Shown here piece by piece: positions 26,003-35,242 of a stretch of DNA of 64,000 nucleotides (the stretch's first letter is position 1; each line of letters opens with the position of its first letter). The notes beneath the pieces were generated by a model. It had not been told where the DNA came from and did not search any database. It was given only the letters and a program-made list of their open reading frames with translations. Both the position numbers and the translations under genes were made by a program. Where the stretch lies: positions 1 through 64,000 of the forward strand of contig JAIOJA010000083.1 of NCBI GenBank assembly GCA_019912315.1, read 5' to 3'. Origin of the DNA: Planctomycetota bacterium (GTDB taxonomy: Bacteria > Planctomycetota > UBA8742 > UBA2392).

Positions 26003-27328
26003 ATGCGGCGCTGGGTGTTCAACCTTGGGTATCTGTGGCTGGGCTGTCTGATCTGGCCCTGGTTCCTCTATAAGGTAATGACCACGGGCAAGTATCGGGC
26101 CGGGCTGACGCAGCGTCTTGGCGGCATTCCTGCTCGCGCTTCTGATAAGCCTTCCATCTGGATTCATGCGGTAAGTGTCGGTGAGTTGTTGCAGATTCGC
26201 CCGCTGTTGATGTCCCTGAAAGAACAGCATCCCGACCACGACCTGGTGATTACCTACACCACCAGGACAGCCGCAGAGATTGCGCACCGCGATCTTGGCG
26301 AATTCTACCATTGCTACTCGCCGATCGACCTGAGCTGGGTGGTCGCCAAGTTCTTCCGTCGGCTGAACCCGGCGCTGCTGATTCTGGTTGAACTGGAGCT
26401 GTGGCCCAACTGGCTGATGCACGCAAAACGAGCTGGAGTGCCAACAGTGCTGGCAAACGGGCGGATCAGCGAGAAGAGCTTTCGTAACTACAAGCGTTTT
26501 AAATGGCTGCTGCAGCCGGCCTACGACGCGATCAAAGTCTGGGCTATGCAGGACGAAACGTACGCCGAGCGTGCGATGACGCTCGCCGGGGTTGGGGCTT
26601 TGGGCTCAGGGCTTAGGGAACTGCCAACAACCCTAAGCCCCAAGCCCCAAGCCCTAAGCCCTGAGGTTGCCGTCTACGGCAACCTCAAAAACGACTCGTT
26701 AAAGGGTGAGCCCGACACTGAGAAGACGGCCTTGTTCCGCAAACTCTTCAACACTGAGTGCCAGCAGGTGCTGGTGTGCGGCAGCACACACCCTGGTGAG
26801 CACGAGATCATCGTCGACATGTTGCCGCGCCTGGGCTGCCGCTGCGTGCTGGTGCCGCGACATCCGGAGCGCTACGAGAGTGTCCGTGACTTGTTGACCA
26901 AGGCCGGCATTGACTGGGTCAACCGCAGCGAACTCACGCCCGAAAACGTCGCGCCGAAAGACAGCGTTGTCATCCTCGACACCGTCGGCGAGCTGTCGCA
27001 CGTGTACGCCGTGGCCGACGTCGTGTTCATCGGCGGGTCGCTGATTCCCCACGGCGGACAGAACATGGCTGAGCCCGTCGCACTGGGCAAAGCCACACTG
27101 TTCGGGCCGCACACGCACAACTTCAAGGCCACCGTGCGCGAGTTGAAGGAAATCAAGGGCGCCATTGAAGTCCAGACCGGCGCCGCGCTGGAACGCGAGA
27201 TCAAGTCGCTGCTAAGTGATGAAGCGCGACGGGAGGCCATCGGCAAACCCGGACAGGCCAGGTTGCTGGCATCACGCGGGGCATTAAAACGCTATGTCGA
27301 ACTGATCGGGAGTTTGTTACATGAATGA
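26003..27328 (+). CDS. waaA: 3-deoxy-D-manno-octulosonic acid transferase
   Basis: 441 residues. Transfers KDO from CMP-KDO to lipid A precursor at the inner membrane, an essential step of lipopolysaccharide core synthesis. An N-terminal membrane anchor is followed by a GT-B fold with the family motifs IWIHAVSVGE, LVELELWPN, VYGNLKND, GSTHPGEHE, and FIGGSLIPHGGQNMAEP. About 20 residues (roughly GALGSGLRELPTTLSPKPQA) between the two halves have no counterpart in usual WaaA. They are encoded by a palindromic GGGCTT-rich insertion that keeps the frame. The stop overlaps the next gene. Confidence 0.93.
   Translation: MRRWVFNLGYLWLGCLIWPWFLYKVMTTGKYRAGLTQRLGGIPARASDKPSIWIHAVSVGELLQIRPLLMSLKEQHPDHDLVITYTTRTAAEIAHRDLGEFYHCYSPIDLSWVVAKFFRRLNPALLILVELELWPNWLMHAKRAGVPTVLANGRISEKSFRNYKRFKWLLQPAYDAIKVWAMQDETYAERAMTLAGVGALGSGLRELPTTLSPKPQALSPEVAVYGNLKNDSLKGEPDTEKTALFRKLFNTECQQVLVCGSTHPGEHEIIVDMLPRLGCRCVLVPRHPERYESVRDLLTKAGIDWVNRSELTPENVAPKDSVVILDTVGELSHVYAVADVVFIGGSLIPHGGQNMAEPVALGKATLFGPHTHNFKATVRELKEIKGAIEVQTGAALEREIKSLLSDEARREAIGKPGQARLLASRGALKRYVELIGSLLHE
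26588..26664. repeat. In-frame palindromic insertion in waaA with G-quadruplex pattern
   Basis: A G-rich arm (26588-26618: GGGG, GGGG, GGG, GGG, GGG runs separated by CTT-type spacers) is followed after 12 bases by a C-rich arm built of CCCTAAG/CCCCAAG units (26631-26664). The arms pair imperfectly. The composition is unlike the surrounding coding sequence, and the translated product is a Pro/Leu/Ser stretch. Confidence 0.7.
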
Positions 27329-27647
27329 ACGTTCGGTGAAACTGCCCTCTCCACGCCCTGAGCCGACTGCTGCTGATTTGGTGACCCAGCGAGAGTATCT
27401 GGTGCATCGCGCCGGCAGGTTCCGTCTTTATGTGCTTGGCTGCATGATCGCTGGCGTTGTGGTTTCGGCGGTCTTCTCGGTCGTGTTCCGGCTGCAAGAG
27501 GGCACTATCTCGATCTGGTTCCTGCCCATCTTCTTGATTTCAGTCCTGGGCGGGGTCGGACTTCTGAAGGTCAAGTGGAACGCCGAGCTAGCAATTGAGG
27601 CGATAGACATCGGCATTCGCAAGCTGGAGCGCAACTCAAGAGCATGA
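27321..27647 (+). CDS. Small two-helix membrane protein
   Basis: 108 residues with two transmembrane segments (LYVLGCMIAGVVVSAVFSVV and IWFLPIFLISVLGGVGLL) and charged ends. The start overlaps the waaA stop by 8 bases and its own stop overlaps the next ORF as ATGA, so the three are co-translated. No family recognised; a role near lipid A or envelope assembly is only inferred from position. Confidence 0.7.
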   Translation: MNERSVKLPSPRPEPTAADLVTQREYLVHRAGRFRLYVLGCMIAGVVVSAVFSVVFRLQEGTISIWFLPIFLISVLGGVGLLKVKWNAELAIEAIDIGIRKLERNSRA

Positions 27648-27979
27648 GCGAACTGTCTCCAAAACAGTGGGCCGAGCTGAACGAGAAGCTTGAGAAAGAA
27701 CTCGCGGCTACAGAAGCTCTGGCTGGCGCCTCTGCGAAGACAGCTACCAAGCTGATTCTCGCGGCGACCTTCCTTTTCCTGCTTGCCGGTGCCCTGGTGT
27801 TCGTCTTTCTCGACGAAACCTTCGCCCTGCTGATCGCCATGCCACCGGCGCTGCTGTTTCTCGTTTGCGTGATGTACATCCTGCGCCATCACAAGGTCGC
27901 CGACCTCGCACGTCAGGATGCCGACCGCATCCGCCGCGACATTCGCCAGTGGAAGAAAAAGCGCCCGGCGGAATCCTGA
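27644..27979 (+). CDS. Small two-helix membrane protein with coiled N-terminus
   Basis: 111 residues. A predicted helical N-terminus (QWAELNEKLEKELAATEALA), two transmembrane segments (ILAATFLFLLAGALVFVFL and LLIAMPPALLFLVCVMYIL) and a basic C-terminal tail (IRRDIRQWKKKRP). Coupled by ATGA to the preceding small membrane protein in the waaA operon. Same topology as its neighbour but no clear sequence similarity. Function unknown. Confidence 0.7.
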   Translation: MSELSPKQWAELNEKLEKELAATEALAGASAKTATKLILAATFLFLLAGALVFVFLDETFALLIAMPPALLFLVCVMYILRHHKVADLARQDADRIRRDIRQWKKKRPAES

Positions 27980-28047
27980 ATGCCCGGCGCGTACTCACAA
28001 TCATTCACAATTGCGTCCGGCCACGACCGGCGTAGTTTTGGCCACTC

Positions 28048-28834
28048 ATGATCAGGTACGCCGCTACCATATTCGTCAGCGCCTTTCTGCTGTTTCAGGT
28101 GCAGCCGTTGATCGCGCGTTACATCCTGCCGTGGTTCGGTGGCACGGCGGCCGTCTGGTCCGTAACCCTGTTGTTCTTTCAAGCTGCTCTGCTTGGCGGC
28201 TACGCCTACGCGCACTTCAGCATCTCGCGCCTCAAGCCGCGCATGCAGATGATTGTGCACGTGGTCCTGTTCGGCGCGTGTTTGTTCGCGCAGCCTGCCG
28301 CGCCATCGCCGGACACCGTCGATCGCGCCCGCGGAAGACGCCCGGCACCCTGTTCTCATGTGGGTCGCCTTCGCCGCCGTCGGCACCACGTTGCTGCTCG
28401 CCTACACGAACCAGGTGTGCCTAGATGTCGCGAGCGTGCCGTTCCTGTGGGTGACTCCGCTGAGTCTTTACCTGTCGCACCTCAAGCCGGGCGGCGTGAT
28501 CTGCGTGCATATTTCCAACCGGCACCTGAACCTGCGCCCGGTGGTCATCGTGAACGCTAAGCACATTTCACTGTCCCGGCTTGGCTGGTTTTCCGGCACG
28601 CATTTTCGCACCGCGACGACGCTGGCTGAGTGGGTGATCATGACGACCAGCGGTGAGGTTCGAGAGAGCTTCGAAAAGTACCTGCGCGACTATGCCGCGG
28701 AAATTCAGGACGCGGACGTGCTGCACGAATTCCAGCCGATATTCGGCGAAGTCGTGCAGCTGGCGGCGACAGACGCGGACTTCCGCCCCTGGACCGACGA
28801 CTATTCGAATCATTTCGAAATCATTCGCGACTGA
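28048..28834 (+). pseudogene. Decayed spermidine-synthase-like membrane fusion protein
   Basis: The first frame (from 28048) encodes the typical N-terminus of large MFS-like/spermidine-synthase fusion proteins (FLLFQVQPLIARYILPWFGG). After about residue 90 homology moves to the next frame (HPVLMWVAFAAVGTTLLLAY onwards), so an indel lies around 28315-28345. That frame passes from a membrane segment (VPFLWVTPLSLYL) straight into the late part of the synthase domain (HLKPGGVICVHISNRHL), which means several hundred intervening residues are deleted. The family is normally over 700 residues; under 260 remain. The 3' end overlaps the convergent nadB gene by 14 bases. Confidence 0.75.
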
Positions 28835-30428
28835 GTGTGACTTCGCCGCCGTTGCGGAAGCCCGTGTGCATCACGGCAAGGGCTTCGTCCTTGGCCGGGA
28901 AGTCGTCCCGGAAGTGCACGCCGCGACTTTCTTTGCGGGCCAGCGCCGCCTTTGTCATGGCAATGGCTACTTCAAGCATGTTTTCGAGCTGCCACTCGGT
29001 GGGGAAGCGACGTTCCTGCTCATTGGCCATGCGCGACCAGCTTTCCAGTTGCCGCAGGAAACTGCTCATGCCGCGTTCACTTCGCTCCACGCCCATGTAG
29101 CGCCACATGCCGCCTTTGACTGCGGCTGTCATGTCCGGCACGTCGATGCGGCGCGTGCTCCGTATGGGGCGCTCGAAGGAGATGCGCGGCGGTTTGCCGT
29201 CGGACTCGCCGTGCGCCGCGGCCAGCTTTCCGGCGCGCTCGCCACACACGAGCCCTTCAAGCAGGCTGTTGCTGGCGAGGCGATTCGCGCCGTGCAACCC
29301 GGTGCTGGAGACTTCACCAACTGCCAGCAGTCCCTCGATGCTGGTGGTGCCATCCAGCGAGGCGCGGATCCCGCCTATCATGTAGTGCGGCCCGGGACGG
29401 ATCGGCACCCACGATGTTGACGGGTCAATATCCGCGTCGTCGCAGCTTTGCATGAACGTGGGAAATTTGGCGCGCAGTTCTGGCTGGTCGAGGTGCGTTA
29501 CATCCAGGAACGCGGCGGAATCCCCGGTGCGCTGCATCTCCTGGTTGATGGCGCGACTCACGACATCGCGCGGGGCGAGTTCTGCCAGCTCGTGCCGGTC
29601 AACCATGAAGCGCTCGCCCAGCGAATTCCGCAGATAGGCACCGTGCCCGCGCAGGGCTTCCGTGATCAGGCGGCGCTCCAGCCCGGCGACGTACAGGAGC
29701 GTCGGGTGGAACTGCACCATCTCCATGTCACGCATTTCCGCGCCGGCGCGGATGCACATGGCGTGTCCGTCGCCTGTGGCTACGGGTGGGTTGCTGGATT
29801 CGCGATAGAGTTGCCCGATGCCCCCGCTGGCCAGGATCACCGTACGCGCCCACACAACATGGGGCTCGTTGTGGCGCATCATGATCGCCCCGACGCACTT
29901 GCCGTCCTGGGTCAGCATGTCCAGTACGAACGTGTTCTTGTAGGCCCGCAGCCCGGGCGTGTTCAGGCATGTCGTCAAAAGTGAGCGGCTGACTTCCTCA
30001 CCGGTCGCGTCGCCTCCCGCGTGAACGATGCGATGCCCGGAGTGTCCGCCCTCGCGCCCGAGGTCAAGCTGCCCGTTCGAGCGGTCAAACTTCGCGCCGC
30101 AGCTTTGCAGGAAATCGATGGCAGCGGGGCCACCCTCAATAATCGTTCGCACCACCGTTTCTTCGCACAGCCCGTCACTGGCCGTCAATGTGTCCTGCAC
30201 ATGCGATTCGAAAGAATCGTCCGAGGTCATGACGGCCGCGATGCCGCCCTTGGCCCAGCTTGTGTTGGATTCCTCAAGCTGTGCCTTGTTGACCATCAGC
30301 GTCGCAGCCCCGCCGCGCGCGGCTGCAATCGCCGCGGTCAGACCGGCCACACCGGTGCCGATCACCAGCACGTCCACCGTTTCGTGCGCAACGTGTTTGG
30401 TATCAAAGCTGACGAGGTATCGATCCAT
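28821..30428 (-). CDS. nadB: L-aspartate oxidase
   Basis: 535 residues. FAD enzyme converting L-aspartate to iminoaspartate, first step of de novo NAD synthesis. FAD-binding GTGVAGLTAAIAAARGG, substrate-domain motifs NTSWAKGGIAA, GREGGHSGHRIVHAGGDATG, and QFHPTLL, and the C-terminal flavin contact GLHGANRLASNSLLEG. It starts in a TAATG overlap with the serS stop, so the two form an operon. nadA and nadC are not in the window. Confidence 0.95.
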   Translation of the reverse strand: MDRYLVSFDTKHVAHETVDVLVIGTGVAGLTAAIAAARGGAATLMVNKAQLEESNTSWAKGGIAAVMTSDDSFESHVQDTLTASDGLCEETVVRTIIEGGPAAIDFLQSCGAKFDRSNGQLDLGREGGHSGHRIVHAGGDATGEEVSRSLLTTCLNTPGLRAYKNTFVLDMLTQDGKCVGAIMMRHNEPHVVWARTVILASGGIGQLYRESSNPPVATGDGHAMCIRAGAEMRDMEMVQFHPTLLYVAGLERRLITEALRGHGAYLRNSLGERFMVDRHELAELAPRDVVSRAINQEMQRTGDSAAFLDVTHLDQPELRAKFPTFMQSCDDADIDPSTSWVPIRPGPHYMIGGIRASLDGTTSIEGLLAVGEVSSTGLHGANRLASNSLLEGLVCGERAGKLAAAHGESDGKPPRISFERPIRSTRRIDVPDMTAAVKGGMWRYMGVERSERGMSSFLRQLESWSRMANEQERRFPTEWQLENMLEVAIAMTKAALARKESRGVHFRDDFPAKDEALAVMHTGFRNGGEVTLSRE

Positions 30429-31753
30429 TACAATTCCGCAGCGCCATAGAAAGGTTGCAGGGCCCCGGGGATTGCGATGCTTCCGTCAGCGCGCTGGTTG
30501 TTCTCGATGATCGCAATCATGGTGCGCGGGCAGGCCAGCCCGCTGCCGTTGAGGGTGTGCGCCAGGCGCGTGTTCTTGTCCTTGTCGCGAACTCGAATTT
30601 TGGCGCGGCGGGCCTGAAAGTCGGTGAAGTTGCTGCAACTGCTGACCTCAAGCCATTTGCCGACGCCGGGTGCCCAGGCCTCAAGGTCGTAGCAGCGCGC
30701 CGCGCCAAAGCCCATGTCGCCGGTGCAAAGTTCCAGGCGACGGTACGGGATGTTGAGTTTCTCAAGCACAGTCTCGGCGCAGCGGGTGAGCGTTTCGTGT
30801 TCTTCGTCGCTGCGCTCGGGTGTTGTTACGACCATCAGCTCAACCTTGCTGAACTGGTGTACGCGCAGTATGCCACGCGTGTCTTTGCCCGCGGCGCCGG
30901 CCTCGCGGCGGAAGCAGGGGGTATAGGCGCAGTAACGGATCGGGGCATCTTCGTCGGCGATGATCTCACCAGCGTGCACGCTGGTCAGCGGCACTTCGGC
31001 CGTGGGTATCAGATACAGGTCGTCCCGTTCGTCGGCGCGGTACAGGTCGTCGTAGAATTTCGGCAACTGGCTGCTGTTACGCAGCGTCTCGCCGCGCACC
31101 ATGAATGGCGTCCAGCATTCTGTGTAGCCGTGCTCGGCGGTGTGCAGATCAAGGAAGAAGTTGATCATCGCGCGCTCAAGCTTCGCCAGTTTCCCGCGCA
31201 AAAACGGAAAGCCGCTGCCACTGATGCGCCCGCCGATCTCGAGCTCCAGCCCCTTGTCGCCAACCAGGTCCCAGTGCGCCTTGGGCTCGAAGTCGAACTC
31301 CGTGGGCTTGCCCCATTCTTTGACGACGACGTTGTCTGCTTCGGTTCTCCCGACGGGGGTTTTCGCGCCCGGCAGGTTGGGAAGGTGCAGCAGGTGGGCT
31401 TCAATCTGGTTGAGGATGGCGGCGGCCTCGCCCTCAATCTTGTCTTTTGTTTCGCCAAGTTCGCGCAGCTTTACTTGCGCGGTTTCCGGGTCGGGGGGTG
31501 TTTCGCCCAATAGCTCGACCAGCTCAATGGGCGCGGGCATTTCGGGGTTCTTCTTGCGGCCGCCCATCCAGGTCCCGAAGGCCTTGTTGGCTTTGTTCAG
31601 CGCGGCCTGGCGTTGTTCGGCGTCATGCTTCTTGGCGCGCCAGTTCTCATCGAGTTTCAGGACTTCGTCAATCGGCCCGGTGTCTACGTTGCGCGTGGCA
31701 AGGCGCTGCTTCACGCCGTCTGCGTCGTCGCGGATTAGTTTTACGTCAATCAT
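30428..31753 (-). CDS. serS: Seryl-tRNA synthetase
   Basis: 441 residues. Class II synthetase charging tRNA-Ser. N-terminal coiled-coil arm that grips the long variable arm of tRNA-Ser (about residues 30 to 110), then the catalytic domain with motif 2 (TPCFRREAGAAGKDTRGILR) and motif 3 (NGSGLACPRTMIAIIENNQ). The arm holds an insert (FGTWMGGRKKNPEMP) compared with typical enzymes. Coupled to nadB downstream; an amidohydrolase gene lies 71 bases upstream on the same strand. Confidence 0.97.
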   Translation of the reverse strand: MIDVKLIRDDADGVKQRLATRNVDTGPIDEVLKLDENWRAKKHDAEQRQAALNKANKAFGTWMGGRKKNPEMPAPIELVELLGETPPDPETAQVKLRELGETKDKIEGEAAAILNQIEAHLLHLPNLPGAKTPVGRTEADNVVVKEWGKPTEFDFEPKAHWDLVGDKGLELEIGGRISGSGFPFLRGKLAKLERAMINFFLDLHTAEHGYTECWTPFMVRGETLRNSSQLPKFYDDLYRADERDDLYLIPTAEVPLTSVHAGEIIADEDAPIRYCAYTPCFRREAGAAGKDTRGILRVHQFSKVELMVVTTPERSDEEHETLTRCAETVLEKLNIPYRRLELCTGDMGFGAARCYDLEAWAPGVGKWLEVSSCSNFTDFQARRAKIRVRDKDKNTRLAHTLNGSGLACPRTMIAIIENNQRADGSIAIPGALQPFYGAAEL

Positions 31754-31824
31754 GCATCACCAAAGGAAGAACGCCGGCCAGTTGCAGAGGATTACCCGCT
31801 AGCACGGCATTGCGCAACAACGGG

Positions 31825-33114
31825 CTAAATCGCCCGCGCTATAAGCTGCCCGCGGCTGAAGCTGGCGTAGAGGGGCACTTCGCTTTTGAGCATGCCTTCA
31901 AAGACATTGTCGCCGTTGGGCAGCCCCCAGATTGCGAGGTCGGCGGCGTCTTTGATCGTGCCCATGGCCTCGCGCCCGTTGATGGTTGCGGCCTTGAACA
32001 ATTCGACTATGTCTGCGTCGGGATGCTGCGCCGCCAGTCGCAACTCGCTGAGCATGTCGAGTCCGCTGTTGCTGGCGAGACTGTCCGTACCAAGCACCAG
32101 GTTCACGCCGGCCTCGTGCATCTTCGCCAGCGGCCAGGGCTCGTGGCCAAACCATGCGTGGCTGCGCGGGCACCAGCAGACGGACGGCCTGGTTGCAGCA
32201 AGCAGTTCAAGGTCGCCGTCCTGCGCGTAGTTGCAATGCACGAGCACAAGGCTCGGGTTCTCCGCGCCGAGCCACGGGCCGAGCCAGTCGCCGAGCAGCA
32301 GTGCGATCGGCGAGGTCCCAAAACCCCCAAAACCGGAAAGGTCCACACCAAGTGTTGTAAGCAAATCATACAGCGGCCCCGTACCCCGGCTTACGAACTC
32401 CACTTCTTCGAGCGATTCGGCCACGTGGGTCGTACACAGGCGCCTCTCGCCAAAGGCGCGCCCGAAGGCGTGCTGGTACAACTCCATCCCGGTGCTGTAG
32501 GGCGCGTGGGGTGAGAACCCGTAGTCAACGCCCTCCGGCTTTGTGGGCGCGCTCGCGTCACCTGCATCTTCGCCGAGGCGATTGCGGTCAAGCTCAAAGC
32601 GCGAGCGCACGATTTCGTCGGCACGCTGCATCGCCTTCTCGGACCCCGAGCCGGGGCTCCCACCGCCAAGCACCTCCAGGGCCGCGATGCCGCGCAGCCC
32701 GTGCTTGCTCATGAACTTGGCGGAATCACCGCCGACACTGATGTCGATCACGCCAGTAGTGCCGCTCGCGACCAGCATCTGGCAGGCGTCATCAATGCCG
32801 CCCTCGATCATCGCCTGGGGCATAGCGCGCCCGGCAATCACGGCCGGCGCCCACTCGGGAAAGGTCAAGCCGCGCGGAACTTGATTGTGCAGGTGCGAAA
32901 GGTCGAGGTGACAATGGGCGTTCACAAAGCCGGGCATGCAGACCGCGTTGTCGAAATCCAGCGTCTGCTTCGCCAGTCCATCCAGCCCGCCACTGACCTC
33001 GCCGCCCACAATCACGTCCGCCACGTGAGCACCCGAAATCAGCACAATCACATCGCGCTGGACTTCAAATGTCACGGGGTCAACGTAGTGGCTGACACGA
33101 ATGGCGTAGTCCAT
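31825..33114 (-). CDS. Amidohydrolase-superfamily deaminase
   Basis: 429 residues of the metal-dependent amidohydrolase/chlorohydrolase group. Metal ligands appear in NAHCHLDLSHL, HAPYSTG, HVAES and GTDSLASNSGLDML. The pattern is that of purine or nucleoside deaminases such as aminofutalosine deaminase (MqnX), S-adenosylhomocysteine deaminase and guanine deaminase. A role in the futalosine menaquinone pathway is suggested by the UbiD-family gene elsewhere in the window but is not proved. Lies 71 bases before serS on the same strand. Confidence 0.8.
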   Translation of the reverse strand: MDYAIRVSHYVDPVTFEVQRDVIVLISGAHVADVIVGGEVSGGLDGLAKQTLDFDNAVCMPGFVNAHCHLDLSHLHNQVPRGLTFPEWAPAVIAGRAMPQAMIEGGIDDACQMLVASGTTGVIDISVGGDSAKFMSKHGLRGIAALEVLGGGSPGSGSEKAMQRADEIVRSRFELDRNRLGEDAGDASAPTKPEGVDYGFSPHAPYSTGMELYQHAFGRAFGERRLCTTHVAESLEEVEFVSRGTGPLYDLLTTLGVDLSGFGGFGTSPIALLLGDWLGPWLGAENPSLVLVHCNYAQDGDLELLAATRPSVCWCPRSHAWFGHEPWPLAKMHEAGVNLVLGTDSLASNSGLDMLSELRLAAQHPDADIVELFKAATINGREAMGTIKDAADLAIWGLPNGDNVFEGMLKSEVPLYASFSRGQLIARAI

Positions 33115-33207
33115 GCGGCAGGTTTACCGAACCAACGACCGCCAGTGCAAGCGCGCGATACCATCGGCCCGCGAGTGTCGGGAAAACGGGGAGTACCGAT
33201 GAAGCGA

Positions 33208-33624
33208 TCATATCTCCCAAGTCTCGAACTCACCCCACAGCACGTCAAACTCCTTCATCGGCCCATCCAGGCACAGAAGACAGCATGGGTCTGTCTCGAA
33301 CTCGCCCAAGGTTGTCAGTGGTCCACCACACCGCAGACACTCGCCAGGCGGTCGCTCCGATTCGACAGCCAGATTGGTTGCCTCTAGGACTTTCGCCTCC
33401 AGGGAGTCCAACGCCGCGAACACCCTTCGGGACTTCTTCCTGCCGAAATGAGCCTCGCTCATTTCCTTCAGTTCAGCCAGCGCCGAAACGGCCGCTTTCT
33501 CAGCCGTCTTGCGAGGCTCTCCCGTGGCGCGAGTCGACACTTTGAATGCTTCCAGCACGTCATTCAGGAGACGGGACGCTCTGAAGATACGTTGTGACCT
33601 CGGATGGTTCGGGTCTCGGAGCAC
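33208..33624 (-). CDS. Unknown protein with C-terminal Cys-pair zinc site
   Basis: 138 residues from a GTG directly after an in-frame stop, without a clear ribosome site, so the true start is uncertain. A basic helical N-terminal two-thirds (KKSRRVFAALDSLEAKVLEA) is followed by two cysteine pairs (CLRCG and CCLLC) that look like a zinc ribbon, and an acidic aromatic end (VLWGEFETWEI). I recognise no family. It stands alone between ribBA and the amidohydrolase gene on the minus strand. Confidence 0.6.
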   Translation of the reverse strand: MLRDPNHPRSQRIFRASRLLNDVLEAFKVSTRATGEPRKTAEKAAVSALAELKEMSEAHFGRKKSRRVFAALDSLEAKVLEATNLAVESERPPGECLRCGGPLTTLGEFETDPCCLLCLDGPMKEFDVLWGEFETWEI

Positions 33625-33710
33625 TCAGTCTTTCGTCTGCAGCGGTTGAAGTTCATTCTGCATACGTTTCGCAATCAACGGACCACCAGCTTACACGTCG
33701 CGTTCGATGC

Positions 33711-33732
33711 GGGCGGCCACGTGGGGCCGCCC
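33711..33732. repeat. REP-like palindrome against the ribBA stop codon
   Basis: GGGCGGCC-N6-GGCCGCCC, an 8-bp perfect stem that ends at the base before the ribBA stop codon. There is no U-tract, and the sequence resembles dispersed GGGCGGCC-type palindromes rather than a classical terminator. Confidence 0.5.
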
Positions 33733-35010
33733 CTACTCGATCCCGCGGTCTTTGCGGATCTTGTCGTGGCGACCGGATTCTTTGGGTAGCTGGAGAATGT
33801 GCCCGAGCTTGTCGCGCTTGGTGCGCATGTAGAAGTTGCTTTCTTCGCCCGGCGGCACTTCCAGGGGCACGCGGTCGGTGATTTCGAGTCCGTAGGCGTT
33901 GATTGCGTCGTGTTTCACGGGGTTATTCGTGAGCAGCTTCATCTTCTTGATGCCCAGATCCATCAGGATCTGGCAACCCGTTCCGTACTCGCGCTTGTCT
34001 GGCTTGTGCCCAAGCTTTTCGTTGGCCTCGACCGTGTCGTAGCCCTGGTCCTGCAACGCGTAGGCCTTGATCTTTTCGGTCAGCCCGATGCCCCGCCCTT
34101 CCTGGCGCAGGTATATGACGACCCCGCGTTCGGCCTGCTGGACCTGATGCATGGCCGCGTGAAGCTGCAGGCCGCAGTCGCAACGCTGGCTGTTGAAGAC
34201 ATCGCCTGTCAGGCACTCGCTGTGGACGCGCACGAGCACGGACTCGTTCACATAGTCCATGTCCGCGGCGCGCAGATCGGCGGGAATCACGTTCTTGCAC
34301 AGGGCGACATGGTCCTTGTTGTCGGCGATACTGTGGTAGACATGGACGTCGAAATAGCCCCACTCGGTCGGCATGCGCGCGCCGGAAATGCGCCGCACGA
34401 TGCGCTCATGTTTCAGGCGGTACTGAACCAGGTCGGCGACGCTGCAGATTTTCAGCCCGTGCTTTTTGGCGAAGACTTCCAGGTCCGGCATACGGGCCAT
34501 GGTGCCGTCTTCCTTCATGATCTCGCACAACACCGAAGCGGGCTTCAGACCGGCCAGCCTGCAAAGGTCGACGCTGCCTTCGGTCTGTCCATTGCGCACC
34601 AGTACTCCGCCGTCACGGGCTCGCAGCGGAAATATGTGTCCCGGGCGAACGAGGTCACGCGCCTTGGCGTCGTCGGCCACTGCGGCCTGGATGGTGCGGG
34701 CCCGGTCGTGGGCGCTAATACCTGTCGTAACGCCTTCGCGAGCCTCAATGCTGACCGTGAAGGCTGTCCCGTAGGGGGATTCGTTCCGCGCCGTCATGGG
34801 CGGCAACTCAAGCCTGTCGGCCGCCTCGTTCGTAAGGCACAGGCAAATCAGCCCGCACCCCTCACGCGCCATGAAGGTGACGCCTTCCGGCGTGATTTTC
34901 TCCGCGGCGAAGATGATGTCGCCTTCGTTTTCGCGGTCTTCGTCGTCGACCAGGATAACTGGCTTGCCCTGGCGCAGGTCCTCAAGTGCTTCTGTGATCG
35001 GTGTCAGCAT
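33733..35010 (-). CDS. ribBA: Bifunctional DHBP synthase / GTP cyclohydrolase II
   Basis: 425 residues. The N-terminal RibB domain makes 3,4-dihydroxy-2-butanone 4-phosphate ([21 protein letters not shown]), and the C-terminal RibA domain opens GTP to start riboflavin synthesis ([18 protein letters not shown] with three zinc cysteines, [15 protein letters not shown]). Both active sites look intact. No FMN riboswitch is recognisable in the 230 bases upstream. Start at ATG 35010 is accepted although no strong Shine-Dalgarno is present. Confidence 0.95.
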   Translation of the reverse strand: MLTPITEALEDLRQGKPVILVDDEDRENEGDIIFAAEKITPEGVTFMAREGCGLICLCLTNEAADRLELPPMTARNESPYGTAFTVSIEAREGVTTGISAHDRARTIQAAVADDAKARDLVRPGHIFPLRARDGGVLVRNGQTEGSVDLCRLAGLKPASVLCEIMKEDGTMARMPDLEVFAKKHGLKICSVADLVQYRLKHERIVRRISGARMPTEWGYFDVHVYHSIADNKDHVALCKNVIPADLRAADMDYVNESVLVRVHSECLTGDVFNSQRCDCGLQLHAAMHQVQQAERGVVIYLRQEGRGIGLTEKIKAYALQDQGYDTVEANEKLGHKPDKREYGTGCQILMDLGIKKMKLLTNNPVKHDAINAYGLEITDRVPLEVPPGEESNFYMRTKRDKLGHILQLPKESGRHDKIRKDRGIE

Positions 35011-35242
35011 GCCGGAATCATCGGGGATCAGTCCGGATTGATCAATGGGGTGCCACAGTCATTCACGGCATTGACAGGGCATACAAATCGGACGAAAGTG
35101 TCTTCTTCGCACTGACAGCAGAAGTGGTTAGGCGCGGGCGCAGTTGCCTGTGGTCAACATTCTTGCGTCGGGGCGCGAATTGAGCGATAAGCCGCTGCAC
35201 GCCCCCAAGGCTGAATCGCTGTTTCACCGGTCAGGTAGCGTT

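Noticed and set aside
35011-35242. FMN riboswitch upstream of ribBA
   Set aside because: No RFN-element conserved segments could be recognised on the minus strand.
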